A stretch of 64,000 nucleotides of DNA, taken from Sarocladium kiliense. Taxonomy: Eukaryota > Ascomycota > Sordariomycetes > Hypocreales > Sarocladiaceae. Below, in pieces: positions 23,172-34,053 of the stretch. The first letter of the stretch is position 1; every line of letters starts with the position of its first letter. A program made the position numbers and the translations under genes. The stretch is from NCBI GenBank assembly GCA_030734395.1, contig JAUZTG010000029.1:1860001-1924000 (forward strand), read 5' to 3'. Under the pieces are notes generated by a model, which worked only from the letters and a program-made list of their open reading frames with translations, did no database searches and was not told the origin of the DNA.

Positions 23172-24366
23172 CTACAATAGAGAGTCGAGACGAGTGAAGA
23201 CGCTGAGACAGGCAGCGACAACCTCGAGCTGTAGATCCTTATCCTTGCTAGCGCTCATCTCCTGCAAACTGTCAGAGCCGTCAATGAAAGGTCAGAAAGC
23301 GAGCGGGCTTACCTCCGCGACCACTTGTGGCAAGTTAGCGCCAATGCCGTTACCAGTGGCCTTCTTACCAAATGGCCATTGGCTGTAGTCCGCGAGCAGC
23401 TCGTCCGTCTGAGCAAATGCCCTCTCGCGTGCCTCGTGCCCAAGTGTCGATAGGGCATTTTCAAGAACATTTGCGGCGTAAGCAGCGCAGACCATGGCAA
23501 TGGTGCGCATGTAGCGGAATTCGAGGGTTTCGGGAAGGAATTGGCTGCCATTGAGGACGACGGTACGTTGGGTAAGCACATTGCGGACACGGCGACGGAT
23601 CTCCTCCTTGGCGCCACCGTCAGCGACGGGATGGGTGGCCATGTCGAAAAGGAGGAAGTTGCGCTTCTCGGTGCGAAGAATACCCTTATCCACCAGGCCC
23701 TTGGCCAGTCGCTCGCGGACCTGCTTGAGCTGATAGCCGATCTTCATGAGGTTCCATGTCTCGCCTGAAGCGGTCAGCACACTATCGAGACGAGTATCGG
23801 ACGCCACCTACCGCTCATGAGGTCGATCCAAGAGCTAACGCTCATCTTCTCGCTCTGCTTCATCATTTTGAGAGCCTCATCGAGGAGAACTTCGCCCGTC
23901 AGCGTCTCGTCAATGACTTCGATGTTTCGGTCGGCCAGAGGGAATCGCCGTCTGGAAGCGTCCTTCTCCATCGCAATTCGGCCGCGGAATGCCAACTCGA
24001 GCACGATGCATCCTCGAAGAGCATAAGAAATGTTGTCGTTCCAGAAAGATAGGTAACCCTAGACCAGTCAGAACCATCACTTCTACTCAAAGATTAGGAA
24101 CCATAACGCACCTGCTTATCCTTGAGACCCAATAGAAGCACCTCCTCCATCATAGTGAGCTTGGGCTGCTTGCTCCTTTCGGCGCTCTCGCTCATATCCC
24201 GAGGGTCGAAGGCGATCTTGTGGCCATTCTCACTGTTCTCATAGCTCGTTTCGGGGGCGCTGTCGCGCACATTGTTGGTCGAGTTGGTCCTCGAAGCACC
24301 GTTGCTGCCCTCGCCCTCTGCGCCCGCGGCGCCGGCACCACGGCGCCGTGTCAGGCCAGACGACAT
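23172..24366 (-). CDS. VPS74: Golgi phosphoprotein 3 homologue Vps74 (GPP34)
   Basis: Four exons on the minus strand (24366-24112, 24058-23812, 23764-23313, 23261-23172) give 347 residues. After an 80-residue N-terminus carrying the LTRRRGAG basic stretch, the GPP34 domain begins at MMEEVLLLGLKDKQGYLSFWNDNISYALRGC and continues through GRIAMEKDASRRRFPLADR and FLLFDMATHPVADGGAKEEIRRRVRNVL. GOLPH3/Vps74 binds PI4P on Golgi membranes through basic residues of this domain, and uses an N-terminal Arg cluster to bind COPI and retain glycosyltransferases. The Trp and Arg of the FWNDNISYALRG segment correspond to the PI4P site. The last exon codes for 29 residues, and all splices keep the frame. Confidence 0.94.
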
Positions 24367-24936
24367 TTTGATCTTATAGTAGGACGGGGCTCAGGGGTCG
24401 CGCTTGCGGGGGGTGGGTCGCGATTGACTGGTGCGTCGAAGGCAATTGTCGAGGAAGATGAGAGTCGAGTTGAAGATTATTGAGAGGGAGTCGTAATTGT
24501 CGGGATCGGAAAAGCAGCGTCACAGGCGTACTTGAAAAAAAGGTGAGCCCCCTTCAGGGTCAGGACAGGGGTTGGGATTGCGATGTCGCGCCAGGCCAGG
24601 CTCGCGTCGTCACAATCTGCGGCTAGTGGGGGGGACGTGAATGGTGGGAGGAGACTTTCGATAGACCAGGACGAAGCAGAATCCAAATGATGGATGCTGG
24701 ATGACCGCGACGAAATGAAACGGCCTGGTCGCGTGGCCTGCTCTTTGAGGGGTCAATAGCGATGAGGCAGTGTCGTGGAGCTGCAGCGAAGCAGGGCGCT
24801 GGGCTCCAGTACAGTGCCTCGCTACGGCGTGGGTGGTGTCGGTAGTGGTGCACAGCTGGCACGTGCCTTGTACAGTACTGACTAAGCGCGGGTTAGGGTT
24901 AATGAACTGAGCATCATTCAATTGAAGCTATCTTCT
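24367..24936. other. Intergenic region upstream of VPS74
   Basis: 570 bp between two minus-strand genes. It holds the VPS74 promoter and the 3' UTR of the next gene. No supportable gene. Confidence 0.45.
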
Positions 24937-25980
24937 TCATCCGCTGAGTCCAGTGATTCCGTCTGTCCCTACAGTTTCTTTCCATAGCTCGTCAAAGTCA
25001 ACGCCTTCCTCCTCAAACATATCCCGAATTTTCTTCGCCGCCACCTCCTGCTTATCCTTGCCGAAACCTCCGGGCTGTGTAGCCTCGTACTGTACAATCT
25101 CAATCCAGCGATAAAAGAGCTGGTCTTTGCCCATTGCCGTCAAAGCGTCTCTAAAGGCAAACACCTGCCGCCTCTTCTCGTCCTCATTGGCGGCGGTACT
25201 GGCCCGAATGTCGTAGCAGAGCCATCCATAGTCCTTATGGTGCAGCAGCACAACGTTCCTGAACGCCTCCAGCGCAGCGTCCTTCTTGTCAACCATTCTG
25301 TGTGCGAAGATCATGGCTTCCCAATCGAGATCCCATTTGCCGTTCATAAGCAGGTATCCTGTCTTCTGCTCTTGAATGAGGGGCGATGTTGCCTCGTGCA
25401 CATACGCCAGCAGGATTTTCCGTGAATCATCATCTGTGAAGATGTCCTTCAACACCTTTTCCCACTCCCGGCTTCGCCGAACGTAAATCTCTTTGTCGCG
25501 GAATCCGATAGTCCATCTCCATTGTGTCGGGTTGCCATGCTCTTGCGCAAGGACGAATTCCACTGGCCATGGCCAGACGAAAATGAAACACAAAAAGTCG
25601 AAGAACATGATGCCTCCACGCTTGGCAATCTCCCAAGCAAGGACGTTCCATGATGAATCACTGAAATCGAAGTACAGCTCATTGCGGTGGCCTAGTCCAA
25701 GCTGTACGAGCTTCCAATACCAAGGCACGGCGCAGTACATGCGCCATACGAAAAGTATCACCACGCAGACGTTCATAAAGACTGGAATTGAGAAGATTTT
25801 TCGCTTGTGGTCCACCGGCTTGGAATCGATGTGCGTCACATACACATTTCGAGGATCCAGGCCCTCGATGAATGGCTTGAGAACGTCAGGGGGCTGCTTG
25901 AAGGGTGCTGGGGGAGCTGACGAGTCCGATGACTTGGCCTTAGAAGCCCCAGCCCTTGAAGCCCGCTTTTGAGCCATCAT
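24937..25980 (-). CDS. Unrecognised membrane protein, 347 aa
   Basis: A single exon encodes 347 residues from tandem ATGs at 25980 and 25977. I do not recognise the family. The N-terminus (~40 residues) is basic and low-complexity, with no signal peptide. Two hydrophobic segments are visible: residues ~64-88 (PVFMNVCVVILFVWRMYCAVPWYW) and ~122-141 (GGIMFFDFLCFIFVWPWPVEF). A globular C-terminal region follows, containing RRSREWEKVLKDIF, HEATSPLIQEQKTGYLLMNGKWDLDWEAM and RWIEIVQYEATQPGGFGKDKQEVAAKKIRDMFEEEGVDFDELW. The layout suggests an ER or mitochondrial membrane anchor with a soluble C-terminal domain, which is inference. The gene is divergent from mitochondrial IF2, with 232 bp between start codons, so shared regulation is possible. 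Confidence 0.8.
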   Translation of the reverse strand: MMAQKRASRAGASKAKSSDSSAPPAPFKQPPDVLKPFIEGLDPRNVYVTHIDSKPVDHKRKIFSIPVFMNVCVVILFVWRMYCAVPWYWKLVQLGLGHRNELYFDFSDSSWNVLAWEIAKRGGIMFFDFLCFIFVWPWPVEFVLAQEHGNPTQWRWTIGFRDKEIYVRRSREWEKVLKDIFTDDDSRKILLAYVHEATSPLIQEQKTGYLLMNGKWDLDWEAMIFAHRMVDKKDAALEAFRNVVLLHHKDYGWLCYDIRASTAANEDEKRRQVFAFRDALTAMGKDQLFYRWIEIVQYEATQPGGFGKDKQEVAAKKIRDMFEEEGVDFDELWKETVGTDGITGLSG

Positions 25981-26212
25981 GCGTTGAAATAGCTGGCTGC
26001 TGTATCTGGATTTTTGTTGCGCAGAGTGACTGTGAGGTGGTGTTGGTGAGAAGCAGCGGCCGTCACAAAAGTGTGGGCGAGCTCCTGGTGGTAGGTGGCG
26101 GACAATCCAAGTCGCCGGTCCGTACCTGTCCTACAAAAAGTTCCACTTCTCGCGACTCCCCGGCATTCTTCTTCAACAGGGCTTCACGAATGAATCTCGC
26201 ACGACGCCGACG

Positions 26213-29200
26213 ATGATACGAGCAAGCGCGAGTCAGGTTTGTTCGCCTTCTTTGATTCATACTGTCGCTCGACTAACATCAATTCAGCGCCCAGCTCCGT
26301 ATGTCTGCGCCACGTGCCGCCAGAAGCTCTCGAGTCCCCGGTTCCCGCCAAGCTTGAGACCACCATGGACAACTCGACACCTGTCCACGACTGCACCGCT
26401 GCTCGATTCGAACGATAATAAGAAACCGAATGTTCCTCTCAGTGCGTTTGGTTCCGGAGCTGGGAGCAAATTTGGCGCCTTTGCGCGCAAAGCTCCTCAA
26501 GCGACCGTGAAAGGAGACGGCGATGGCTTGTTACCACACGAGCGCCTAGCAAGACAAAGCGCCCCGGCTGCACCAAAACCGCAACCGCCTCCCTCAAAAC
26601 CACAACGGCAACCCGGGTATCCTCGATCGGGGCCATGGAGTCAGGGCAAGAACCGAGTAGAACTTCCCAGTTCACCTGAGCAGGATCCACGAGGTCGAAA
26701 CAATCTCAACCGACGAGGTGGCCAGGTTTCTTCGAAGTTAGATCGGGCCAAGTCCCTGTCGGACTTATTTCAAACCGAGCGAAAGCCATTGCCTCCACAG
26801 ACACCCGCATCATGGGCAACCGGAGAGGCGTCAACACCAGAACCTAACCTGAAGGATGCCTTGCGACCCCAAAAGAAGAGCATGGTCGACCGAAGTAAGC
26901 CCCACTGGGGTCTGTTTCGCGAGCGGCGAGTTGAGACAAAAATGCCTGCAGCAAAAAGTGCAGCGAAGCCAGCAGTCGAGTATGAAAAGCCCAGCAAGCA
27001 GACGACAGAGGACTTTTGGAACGCCTTCGAGCATCGTGTGCATGGTGCAGGGGACGGGCGCCAAGCTAAAAAACCTGTCAAAGATGCTAAGCGCGATCGA
27101 TGGGGAGATATAGCTCCTGTATCGTGGGGACAGGAAGCGAAAGCTGCGCCGAGCTACAAGCCCTGGCAACCTCCTAGTCAGTCGAAGGGGGACCAGTTCT
27201 CCGTCGACCCGGCCAAAGAGCCTGTCAAGGGGCGACGTAGCAGATTCGAGGATGATGAGGAAGAGCCTATCGATGACTTCAGGGATAGGAAGGGAAGGAA
27301 GGGGCGCAACGAACCTCGCGGTCGGAACCGCATGCTCGATGACATGGAGGATGACGCCGAGCTCTGGGACCGACGTGAGAGCCGCAGAGCAGAAAAAGAG
27401 GCACGAAAAGCCGCACAGGCTAAGGAGGAGGCCGAGGAGGCTGCACGGCCGATCTTCCTCCCCGAGTTCATCAATGTTGCAAACCTGTCTCGCGCAGTGC
27501 AGCAGAAGACTGCATCGTTCTTGTCCGATTTGGAAGAAATGGGCTTTGAGAACATAACCGAAGACACGATCATGACAGGCGAAACTGCTGCACTGATCGC
27601 AATGGAATATGGATTCGAGCCGACCGTTGATGACGGTGCGGCTCGTGACCTTCGACCTCGTCCGCCGCCGGAGGACGTCTCTGTGCTGGCGAACCGTCCG
27701 CCAGTGGTTACGATCATGGGCCATGTCGATCATGGCAAGACAACGCTCCTCGATTATTTACGAAAGTCCTCGGTTGCTGCTCAGGAGCACGGTGGTATCA
27801 CACAGCACATTGGTGCCTTTGTTGTGCAGATGTCATCGGGTAAGACCATCACATTCCTCGATACTCCTGGCCACGCCGCCTTCTTGTCCATGCGGCAGCG
27901 CGGCGCCAACGTCACCGACATCGTTGTCCTGGTTGTTGCTGCGGATGACAGCGTTAAGCCGCAAACACTAGAGGCACTGAAGCACGCAACTGCTGCTAAG
28001 GTGCCGATAATCGTTGCTATCAACAAGGTCGACAAAGAGGATGCACGTGTCGATCAGGTCAAAGCCGACCTGTCCAGACATGGCGTCGAGATCGAAGATT
28101 ACGGTGGCGATGTACAAGTAGTAAGTGTCAGCGGAAAGACCGGTCAGGGAATGAATGATCTCGAGGAAAATATCGTCACTTTGTCCGAGATTCTTGATGT
28201 TCGAGCTGAGACGGACGGTATGGCTGAAGGCTGGATTCTTGAGTCAAGTGTCAAGCAGATCGGAAAGACTGCGACTGTTCTGGTGAAGCGTGGTACTCTA
28301 CGACCTGGCGATCTGATTGTTGCTGGCACGACATTCTGTAGAATTCGTATGATGCGCAATGAGGCAGGCGTTGAGCTGGAGGAGGCTCCGCCGGGTACGC
28401 CAGCTGAGATCACTGGCTGGCGCGATCTACCGGAAGCAGGGCAGCAGATTCTTCAAGCCCCTGACGAGTCGAAGGCACGAATGGCGGTGGAATATCGCCA
28501 GGATATGATCGATCGCGAGGAGAGCTCTAAACAACTTGCTGAGCAGGAGCAGCGGCAGCGTGAGGAGCAAGCAGCCGCCGAGCTGGCTGAGTTGGAAGGT
28601 GAAGACAATGCCGATGAGCCGGCAAAGGAAAAGGAATCCGGCATGCTTTTACAAAATTTTGTTGTCAAGGCTGACGTTGCCGGATCCGTTGAGGCTGTGG
28701 TAGGCAGCATTATGGAGCAGGGCAACAACGAAGTCCGTGGTCGAATCCTACGATCGTCAGCAGGTCAGATTACAGAATCAGACGTTGACCACGCTACGGA
28801 CACAAAGAGCATCATTGTCAACTTCAACAACTCCATCATGCCACACATCAAAGACAGGGCCAACCAGGCCAAGGTTGCAATCATTGACCAGAGCGTTATC
28901 TATCATCTCATGGACGATGTGCGAAACGCACTCTCCGAGCTCCTCCCGCCCCTCATCTCCCACCGCGTCACAGGTGAGGCCGATGTTGCGCAAACGTTCG
29001 ACATCAACGTTACGCGCCGGATATACCGCAAAATTGCGGGCTGCAAAGTGCGCAACGGAAGTATCAAGAGGAGCTCGCTGGTCAAGATTCTCCGTGGCGG
29101 TAAGGTCATTTATGATGGTAAGCCTCTTTCACATCCCGTTCACCCCTGAGTTACGTGAGCAAGACGCTGACAGTTCAACAGGCAAGATCGATACGCTCAA

Positions 29201-29333
29201 GCACGTCAAGAAAGATGTTGCGGAAATGGGCAAAGGTACCGAGTGCGGTATCGGCTTTGAAGAGTTCCAGGATCTCAAGCAGGATGACCAGATCCAGACG
29301 TACGAGATCGTTAAAGAGAAGCGTAAGCTATAG
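26213..29333 (+). CDS. IFM1: Mitochondrial translation initiation factor IF-2
   Basis: Three exons (26213-26236, 26288-29117, 29182-29333) encode 1001 residues. IF-2 is the GTPase that places initiator tRNA on the mitochondrial small ribosomal subunit. The N-terminal ~450 residues are low-complexity, charged and Pro/Arg-rich, beginning with a presequence-like stretch. The GTPase domain shows G1 GHVDHGKT (486-493), the switch region GGITQHIGAF, G3 DTPGH (533-537) and G4 NKVD (587-590). IF2 domains II-IV follow, ending in RIYRKIAGCKVRNG and GKIDTLKHVKKDVAEMGKGTECGI. Intron 1 (26237-26287) has a good branch site and CAG acceptor but is 51 nt without a stop, so retention would also be in frame and add 17 residues. 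Confidence 0.94.
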
Positions 29334-29455
29334 GGACACATTTGACCCGCCTTGTAACATATTGTATGAGGGTACATACTGGCACATAGACCGTGTATCA
29401 TAGCTAGATATTCGTTTTTGTTGTTTCATCAGATCACATGAATCTTGTACTATTA

Positions 29456-30613
29456 TCACCACCTTCCAGGCGCAGGTACATTATTTGCCGAAAAAGTCTT
29501 TGTCGTCCTCGCCGCCTGCGCACGCTCCTTCTCCAGCTTCGCAAGACCAATCCTATCTGTGACGGGCGTCGCCTCAATGATGTTATCGAAGTCATCGTTG
29601 TCACTACCATCGGACCCATTGTCGGAATCTGGCTGCGCATCTTCGTCGACTTGCAGACGATTCGAGTCAAGACCGGATGGTTTGGGGGTTGCGAGGGGTT
29701 TCTTTTCTGGAGCGTTGGCGAAGGTCTTTGAGGCGAGGACTTTGCGGCGGATTTCGGCCATCTCTTCTTCATCGTCGTCGGAGGAAATGGCGTAGGGATC
29801 CTTTTCTTCTTCCTCTTCCTCGACAGTCTTCTCCTGGGGACGTTTGCCAAGGTAGATGCCGTCTACACTTCCGTCACTTCTGGCATCCTCATCTTCGTCG
29901 TCCTCATCATCATCGTCTGACGATACGACTTGTCTCCTGTTCGTGTTTCCTGTCGTCCACATATCACCACCCTCCTCGCGACTCTCCGTGTACTCCCTCT
30001 CCAGCCTCTCCATCCACTCCGCTTCTGTGCGCTTGATATCCGCCTCATCCGTACATGCCGCATACTTCCTAAGGATACTAGAGTTGATGTCGAGGAATGA
30101 TTGCCCGTAGGAGAAGGGCTCCAGGATTTGTTCCGCCCAATCGAGGTGACCGCAAATGGCGAAGGCTGCGGCCAGTGCCTCGACACAGTTCAGACGCCAG
30201 GGTTTCCCGTAGTTGACCGAGTTCGCAGCGACGAGGTATGGTAAAAGACGTTCGCATTTTCCTCCGACCTTGTTCCATTGCACCTCGTCTGTCCTCGCCC
30301 AAGAGCACTCTACAACAGCAGCGCCGTACTGGTCCATGAGTTCCTTGTCGGCTGGTGAAATTGTGTGTTTTCCGTTCGGAGTAATGATGACACCGTTATG
30401 GCGCTGACCAAGGTGCAGCTCGCGCATCATGCCCATCTTTATAAGCTTCTTGCCGGAGCAGCGCTTGGGATCGCAGTGGCCCAGGTCCCAACAGGCGGCT
30501 TTGAAGGCAGGGCGGTTGGAGGAGGAGGCATCGTCGCCGTCGCGAGGCTGTCGCGACCTTGGAGGGCCATGACGCTTGCCGCCGCGGGCAAAGTCTTTCT
30601 TGTGTCGAACCAT
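29456..30613 (-). CDS. TSR3: 18S rRNA aminocarboxypropyltransferase Tsr3
   Basis: A single exon gives 385 residues. Tsr3 transfers the aminocarboxypropyl group from S-adenosylmethionine to the hypermodified uridine of 18S rRNA late in 40S maturation in the cytoplasm. The family signature WDLGHCDPKRCSGKKLIK lies at residues ~42-59, followed by VVECSWARTDEV, RLLPYLVAANSVNYGKPWRLNCVEALAAAF and PFSYGQSFLDIN. The C-terminal ~180 residues are acidic and Ser-rich (DDDDEDDEDED, EEEEEEKDPYAISSDDDEEE), a poorly conserved tail also present in yeast. The start at 30613 (MVRHKKDF) is the only ATG ahead of the conserved region. The stop lies 122 bp from the convergent IF2 stop. Confidence 0.94.
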   Translation of the reverse strand: MVRHKKDFARGGKRHGPPRSRQPRDGDDASSSNRPAFKAACWDLGHCDPKRCSGKKLIKMGMMRELHLGQRHNGVIITPNGKHTISPADKELMDQYGAAVVECSWARTDEVQWNKVGGKCERLLPYLVAANSVNYGKPWRLNCVEALAAAFAICGHLDWAEQILEPFSYGQSFLDINSSILRKYAACTDEADIKRTEAEWMERLEREYTESREEGGDMWTTGNTNRRQVVSSDDDDEDDEDEDARSDGSVDGIYLGKRPQEKTVEEEEEEKDPYAISSDDDEEEMAEIRRKVLASKTFANAPEKKPLATPKPSGLDSNRLQVDEDAQPDSDNGSDGSDNDDFDNIIEATPVTDRIGLAKLEKERAQAARTTKTFSANNVPAPGRW

Positions 30614-31116
30614 GGTCTGCGAAGGGTTTGTAGGTGGTTGTGGCAATGGTGATGTTGTCGGTGGCGGACCGCAAAGAAAAGAAGTTTGTTAGTAGACTGA
30701 CCCCGCTGTAAGTATGACATCTGGGTTCCAGTGACAGCGTCTACAGGCTCAGCAGCACGGAGTGTATCTCAGGGAGCGATTGATGCCTTAGTCTGTGATA
30801 TTATTCTCATATCTCTTCGCGTTATTTTAATCGTCTTCGGAATCTGAATAAATCCTGGTCTTGCTGGCATGGAAAGGTGCAGCGTGCCTGATAGCCAGTC
30901 CCCTGCTCTACAGCCCCTCCTCCCACAGCTCACTCCACCACAGCCTTCCCTCTCGTCCCCATCTCCCGCTGCGCCCATCCACCCCACCGCAGCTTTACTG
31001 ACGACACCTTGTCACAACTTCCGTCGATTATTTACCTCCGGCTCGAACGACGCGACAGCCTCATCCCCCGCTGCTCGACACCCTCTCCTTCCTTCACCCC
31101 GACACTCTTCCTGATC
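30614..31116. other. Divergent intergenic region TSR3/GGA
   Basis: 503 bp between two start codons on opposite strands. The part before the GGA start is pyrimidine-rich on the plus strand, as is common in fungal leaders. No gene. Confidence 0.45.
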
Positions 31117-33184
31117 ATGGAGGCGGCTTCGGCCAGGGCGGCCGCCCGCGATCGCTGGACCGAGTTCGGCGGCCGTGCCCCGTCCCAGCTCCAGCGCTTC
31201 ATTCAAGCTGCCTGTAGCCCCGAGAACTACGAGCCGAACCTCGCCCTGAACCTCGAGATCGCAGACCTTATCAATTCCAAGAAGGGTACTGCTCCGCGTG
31301 AGGCAGCCACTGCCATTGTCGCGTTCATTAACCACCGCAACCCCAATGTCGCTCTCCTCGCACTCGGCCTTCTCGATATCTGTGTCAAGAACTGCGGCTA
31401 CCCTTTCCACCTGCAGATCAGTACAAAGGAATTTCTCAATGAACTCGTTCGCAGGTTTCCCGAGCGGCCGCCGATCAGGCCCTCGCGTGTCCAGGCTAAG
31501 ATCCTCGAGGCCATCGAGGAGTGGCGCTTGACGATATGCGAAACGAGCCGTTACAAGGAGGATCTGGGTTTTATCAGAGACATGCACAGGCTGCTAAGCT
31601 ACAAGGGGTACATGTTCCCAGAAGTGAGGAGGGAAGATGCTGCCGTTCTCAACCCTAGCGACGTATGCCTGCTCCCCTTTGTCCTCTGCTGTTATCACCT
31701 ACTTACACTTCTAGAACCTCAAATCACCGGACGAGATGGAAGAGGAGGAGAAGGAGGCACAGTCTGCTAAACTCCAGGAGCTTATTCGTCGCGGCACCCC
31801 GGAGGATCTGCAGGAAGCCAACCGTCTCATGAAGGTCATGGCCGGCTACGATACCCGCTCAAAAACAGACTATCGCGCAAAGGCCGCTGAGGAGATAGGC
31901 AAGATTCAGGCCAAGGCACGTCTCCTCGAAGAACGCCTCGAGGCTTTCCGCCCCGGTGATGAAGCTATGAAGGATGGCGACGTCTTCAGCGAGCTCGCCG
32001 CGGCTCTGCAGAGCGCCCACCCTAAGATCCAGAAGATGTGCGAGGAAGAGTCGGATGACCACGAGGCCGTCGCAAAGCTATTCGAGATCAACGACAGTAT
32101 CAACAGGACGGTTCAGAGGTACAAGTTGCTGAAGAAAGGAGATTTCGAAGGTGCCGCGAAGGTTGCTGCAGGAGGGCCCGCCCCATCACAGACCGCTACC
32201 GTCAGCGCGTCTGGGAATGAGCTATCACTTATAGACTTTGATGCGGATGCCGCAGAATCGAGCGCGAACGGTGGCAGCAATGGCGCAGGACCTTCGCAGA
32301 GCAGTGGGCTCGAAAATGACCTTCTTGGACTCGATCTGAGTGGCGGTGACTCATATGGCCAGGGCGGTAACATCTCTCTAGGCTTTGGGGCGAATCAAAG
32401 TGAGTACAACGCTCCTCCGAACATTTGTTAAAATACTGACAGCCGTAGACATTCCAGGCCCTGCTCTTTTGTCATCTATGACCCAGGATAGCAACGCCAC
32501 CGGCTCCGTGGCCGACCCCAGCCCAGCATTCTCCTCATTCGCCTCCTTCTCCTCCCCTCCCGGATCCCAATCCATAACTCCCCAGCCTGCCCAACAAGCC
32601 TTCGCTCCGCCAGCTGCTGCCCCTGCTCCTGCGGCCGACCCATTCGCTGCTCTCGCCGGTCCATCAAAATCGCCAGCTCCGGCAGCGCCGGCAGCAACCG
32701 ACGACGATGAGTGGAACTTTGCGTCCTCGCTCCCTGAGGCACCGAGTAAACCAAAGGAGCAGCGTGGGACTCTCAACAGCACGAATTTGCGAATAGACTA
32801 TGTCGCCAGCCGAACAAGCCCGGGTTCCAATTCCCTCGGTCTCGCCTTCGCCTTCTCAAACAACCTTGCCCAGCCCATTTCCGAGCTTCACTTCCAGCTC
32901 GCAGTGACCAAGGTACTTACATCCTCCTGATAGCTAAAATCTGAACCATGCACACTAACCAACTCCACCAGGGCTTCGAACTCCAGCTCAAACCTCAAAG
33001 CGGCCGCGAGCTAGCACCCAAACAAAGCCGTGGTGTAACCCAATCCGTCGAGGTATGGCATGCAGGCGACCGCAACCAAAAGGTTGAGACAGTGAAGCTC
33101 AGGTGGCGTATGGCCTTCCGAGTAGGTGCTGGAGGGGAGGTGAAGAACGAGATGGGTGTGATTGAGGAGGTGAACATTGCGTAG
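31117..33184 (+). CDS. GGA-type Arf-binding clathrin adaptor (VHS-GAT-GAE)
   Basis: Four exons (31117-31662, 31715-32399, 32449-32912, 32972-33184) encode 635 residues. Exon 1 is a VHS domain (LQRFIQAACSPENYEPNLALNLEIADLIN, NHRNPNVALLALGLLDICVKNCGYPFHLQI, then the W-containing end EEWRLTICETSRYKEDL). Residues ~195-310 form a GAT domain (LQEANRLMKVMAGYD, then the helix KAEEIGKIQAKARLLEERLEAF type). A Ser/Ala/Pro-rich hinge contains NDLLGLDL, a likely clathrin-box-like or acidic-Leu motif. The C-terminal ~125 residues match the gamma-ear (NLRIDYVASRTSPGSN, FELQLKPQSGRELAPKQSRGVTQ). GGAs sort cargo from trans-Golgi to endosome with Arf1 and clathrin. Yeast has two copies; which one this matches cannot be told here. 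Confidence 0.92.
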
Positions 33185-34053
33185 CGGAGAGGCGCGTGCC
33201 GAACGAGCAGAGCTGGATGTGGTGACGGCAGGGAAAGAGGCATCTGATGAGAGGGGTTATGTCTTTGAAGCTATGAAAGCATGCTGGTGAATGATATATC
33301 GGAAGGGTGGGAAAGACGAAGGAGGAAGCTGTAGAAAGTCACGCGCTTGGGTGGTTTTTCGTTAGAACAGCGTTGAATCTGAAAAAGCTGATGATGCCAG
33401 CCGAACCTCACCTGAGGCAGGCTGGCTTGCTTTCCATTTCGCCTCTACGTTCACTCCCTCCCCTCTCACACTCACTCGCGCGAGGAAGACTGTCCAGAAG
33501 CAGTGGTTCTATCTTCTTTTTGACAGTAACTGATTAAGTACATTACGACAAGCCGCGGACAAGCTAGACAGGAAGAGGCCAGGGGATTTCGTACAACCAA
33601 AGCCTCTGAACGAAAAGGACATTGCCCAACCTATGTCCAGCCCAACGCCGCCGATCCTCTCTCGCCCTCCTTTCATACCATTTGTGAGCTTTCCATCACT
33701 TTTTTGTCATTCCTGCAACATGTTGTAGGTGACCAAACAGAAAACGGAGACTTTGAACCATGGGAAACGGAAAAACCACAGCGGGATTAGGACGATGAAA
33801 TGAGATCACCCGCGCCCCTTTTTCCAAACGCCATGATACATGTCCTGTCTGCCCGTCTATCCGGGACAGCAGGAACAGGGAAGAGAAATCGAGGAAAGCA
33901 AAAAGGTGAAAAGCAGTTTGTCTACACCGACCTTGGTCTAACCCCGATGTTCACCAACCCCGTTCCCCTAACAAAGGAAAATGAATAAAAATGTCAGAAG
34001 AAGAAACAAGAACACGATAGCGCGCATGCACGATTTTAGTCCCATGGCACATT
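33185..34053. other. Convergent intergenic region GGA/HPC2
   Basis: 869 bp between two stop codons. Two 3' UTRs are expected. No coding signal or repeat stands out. Confidence 0.45.
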
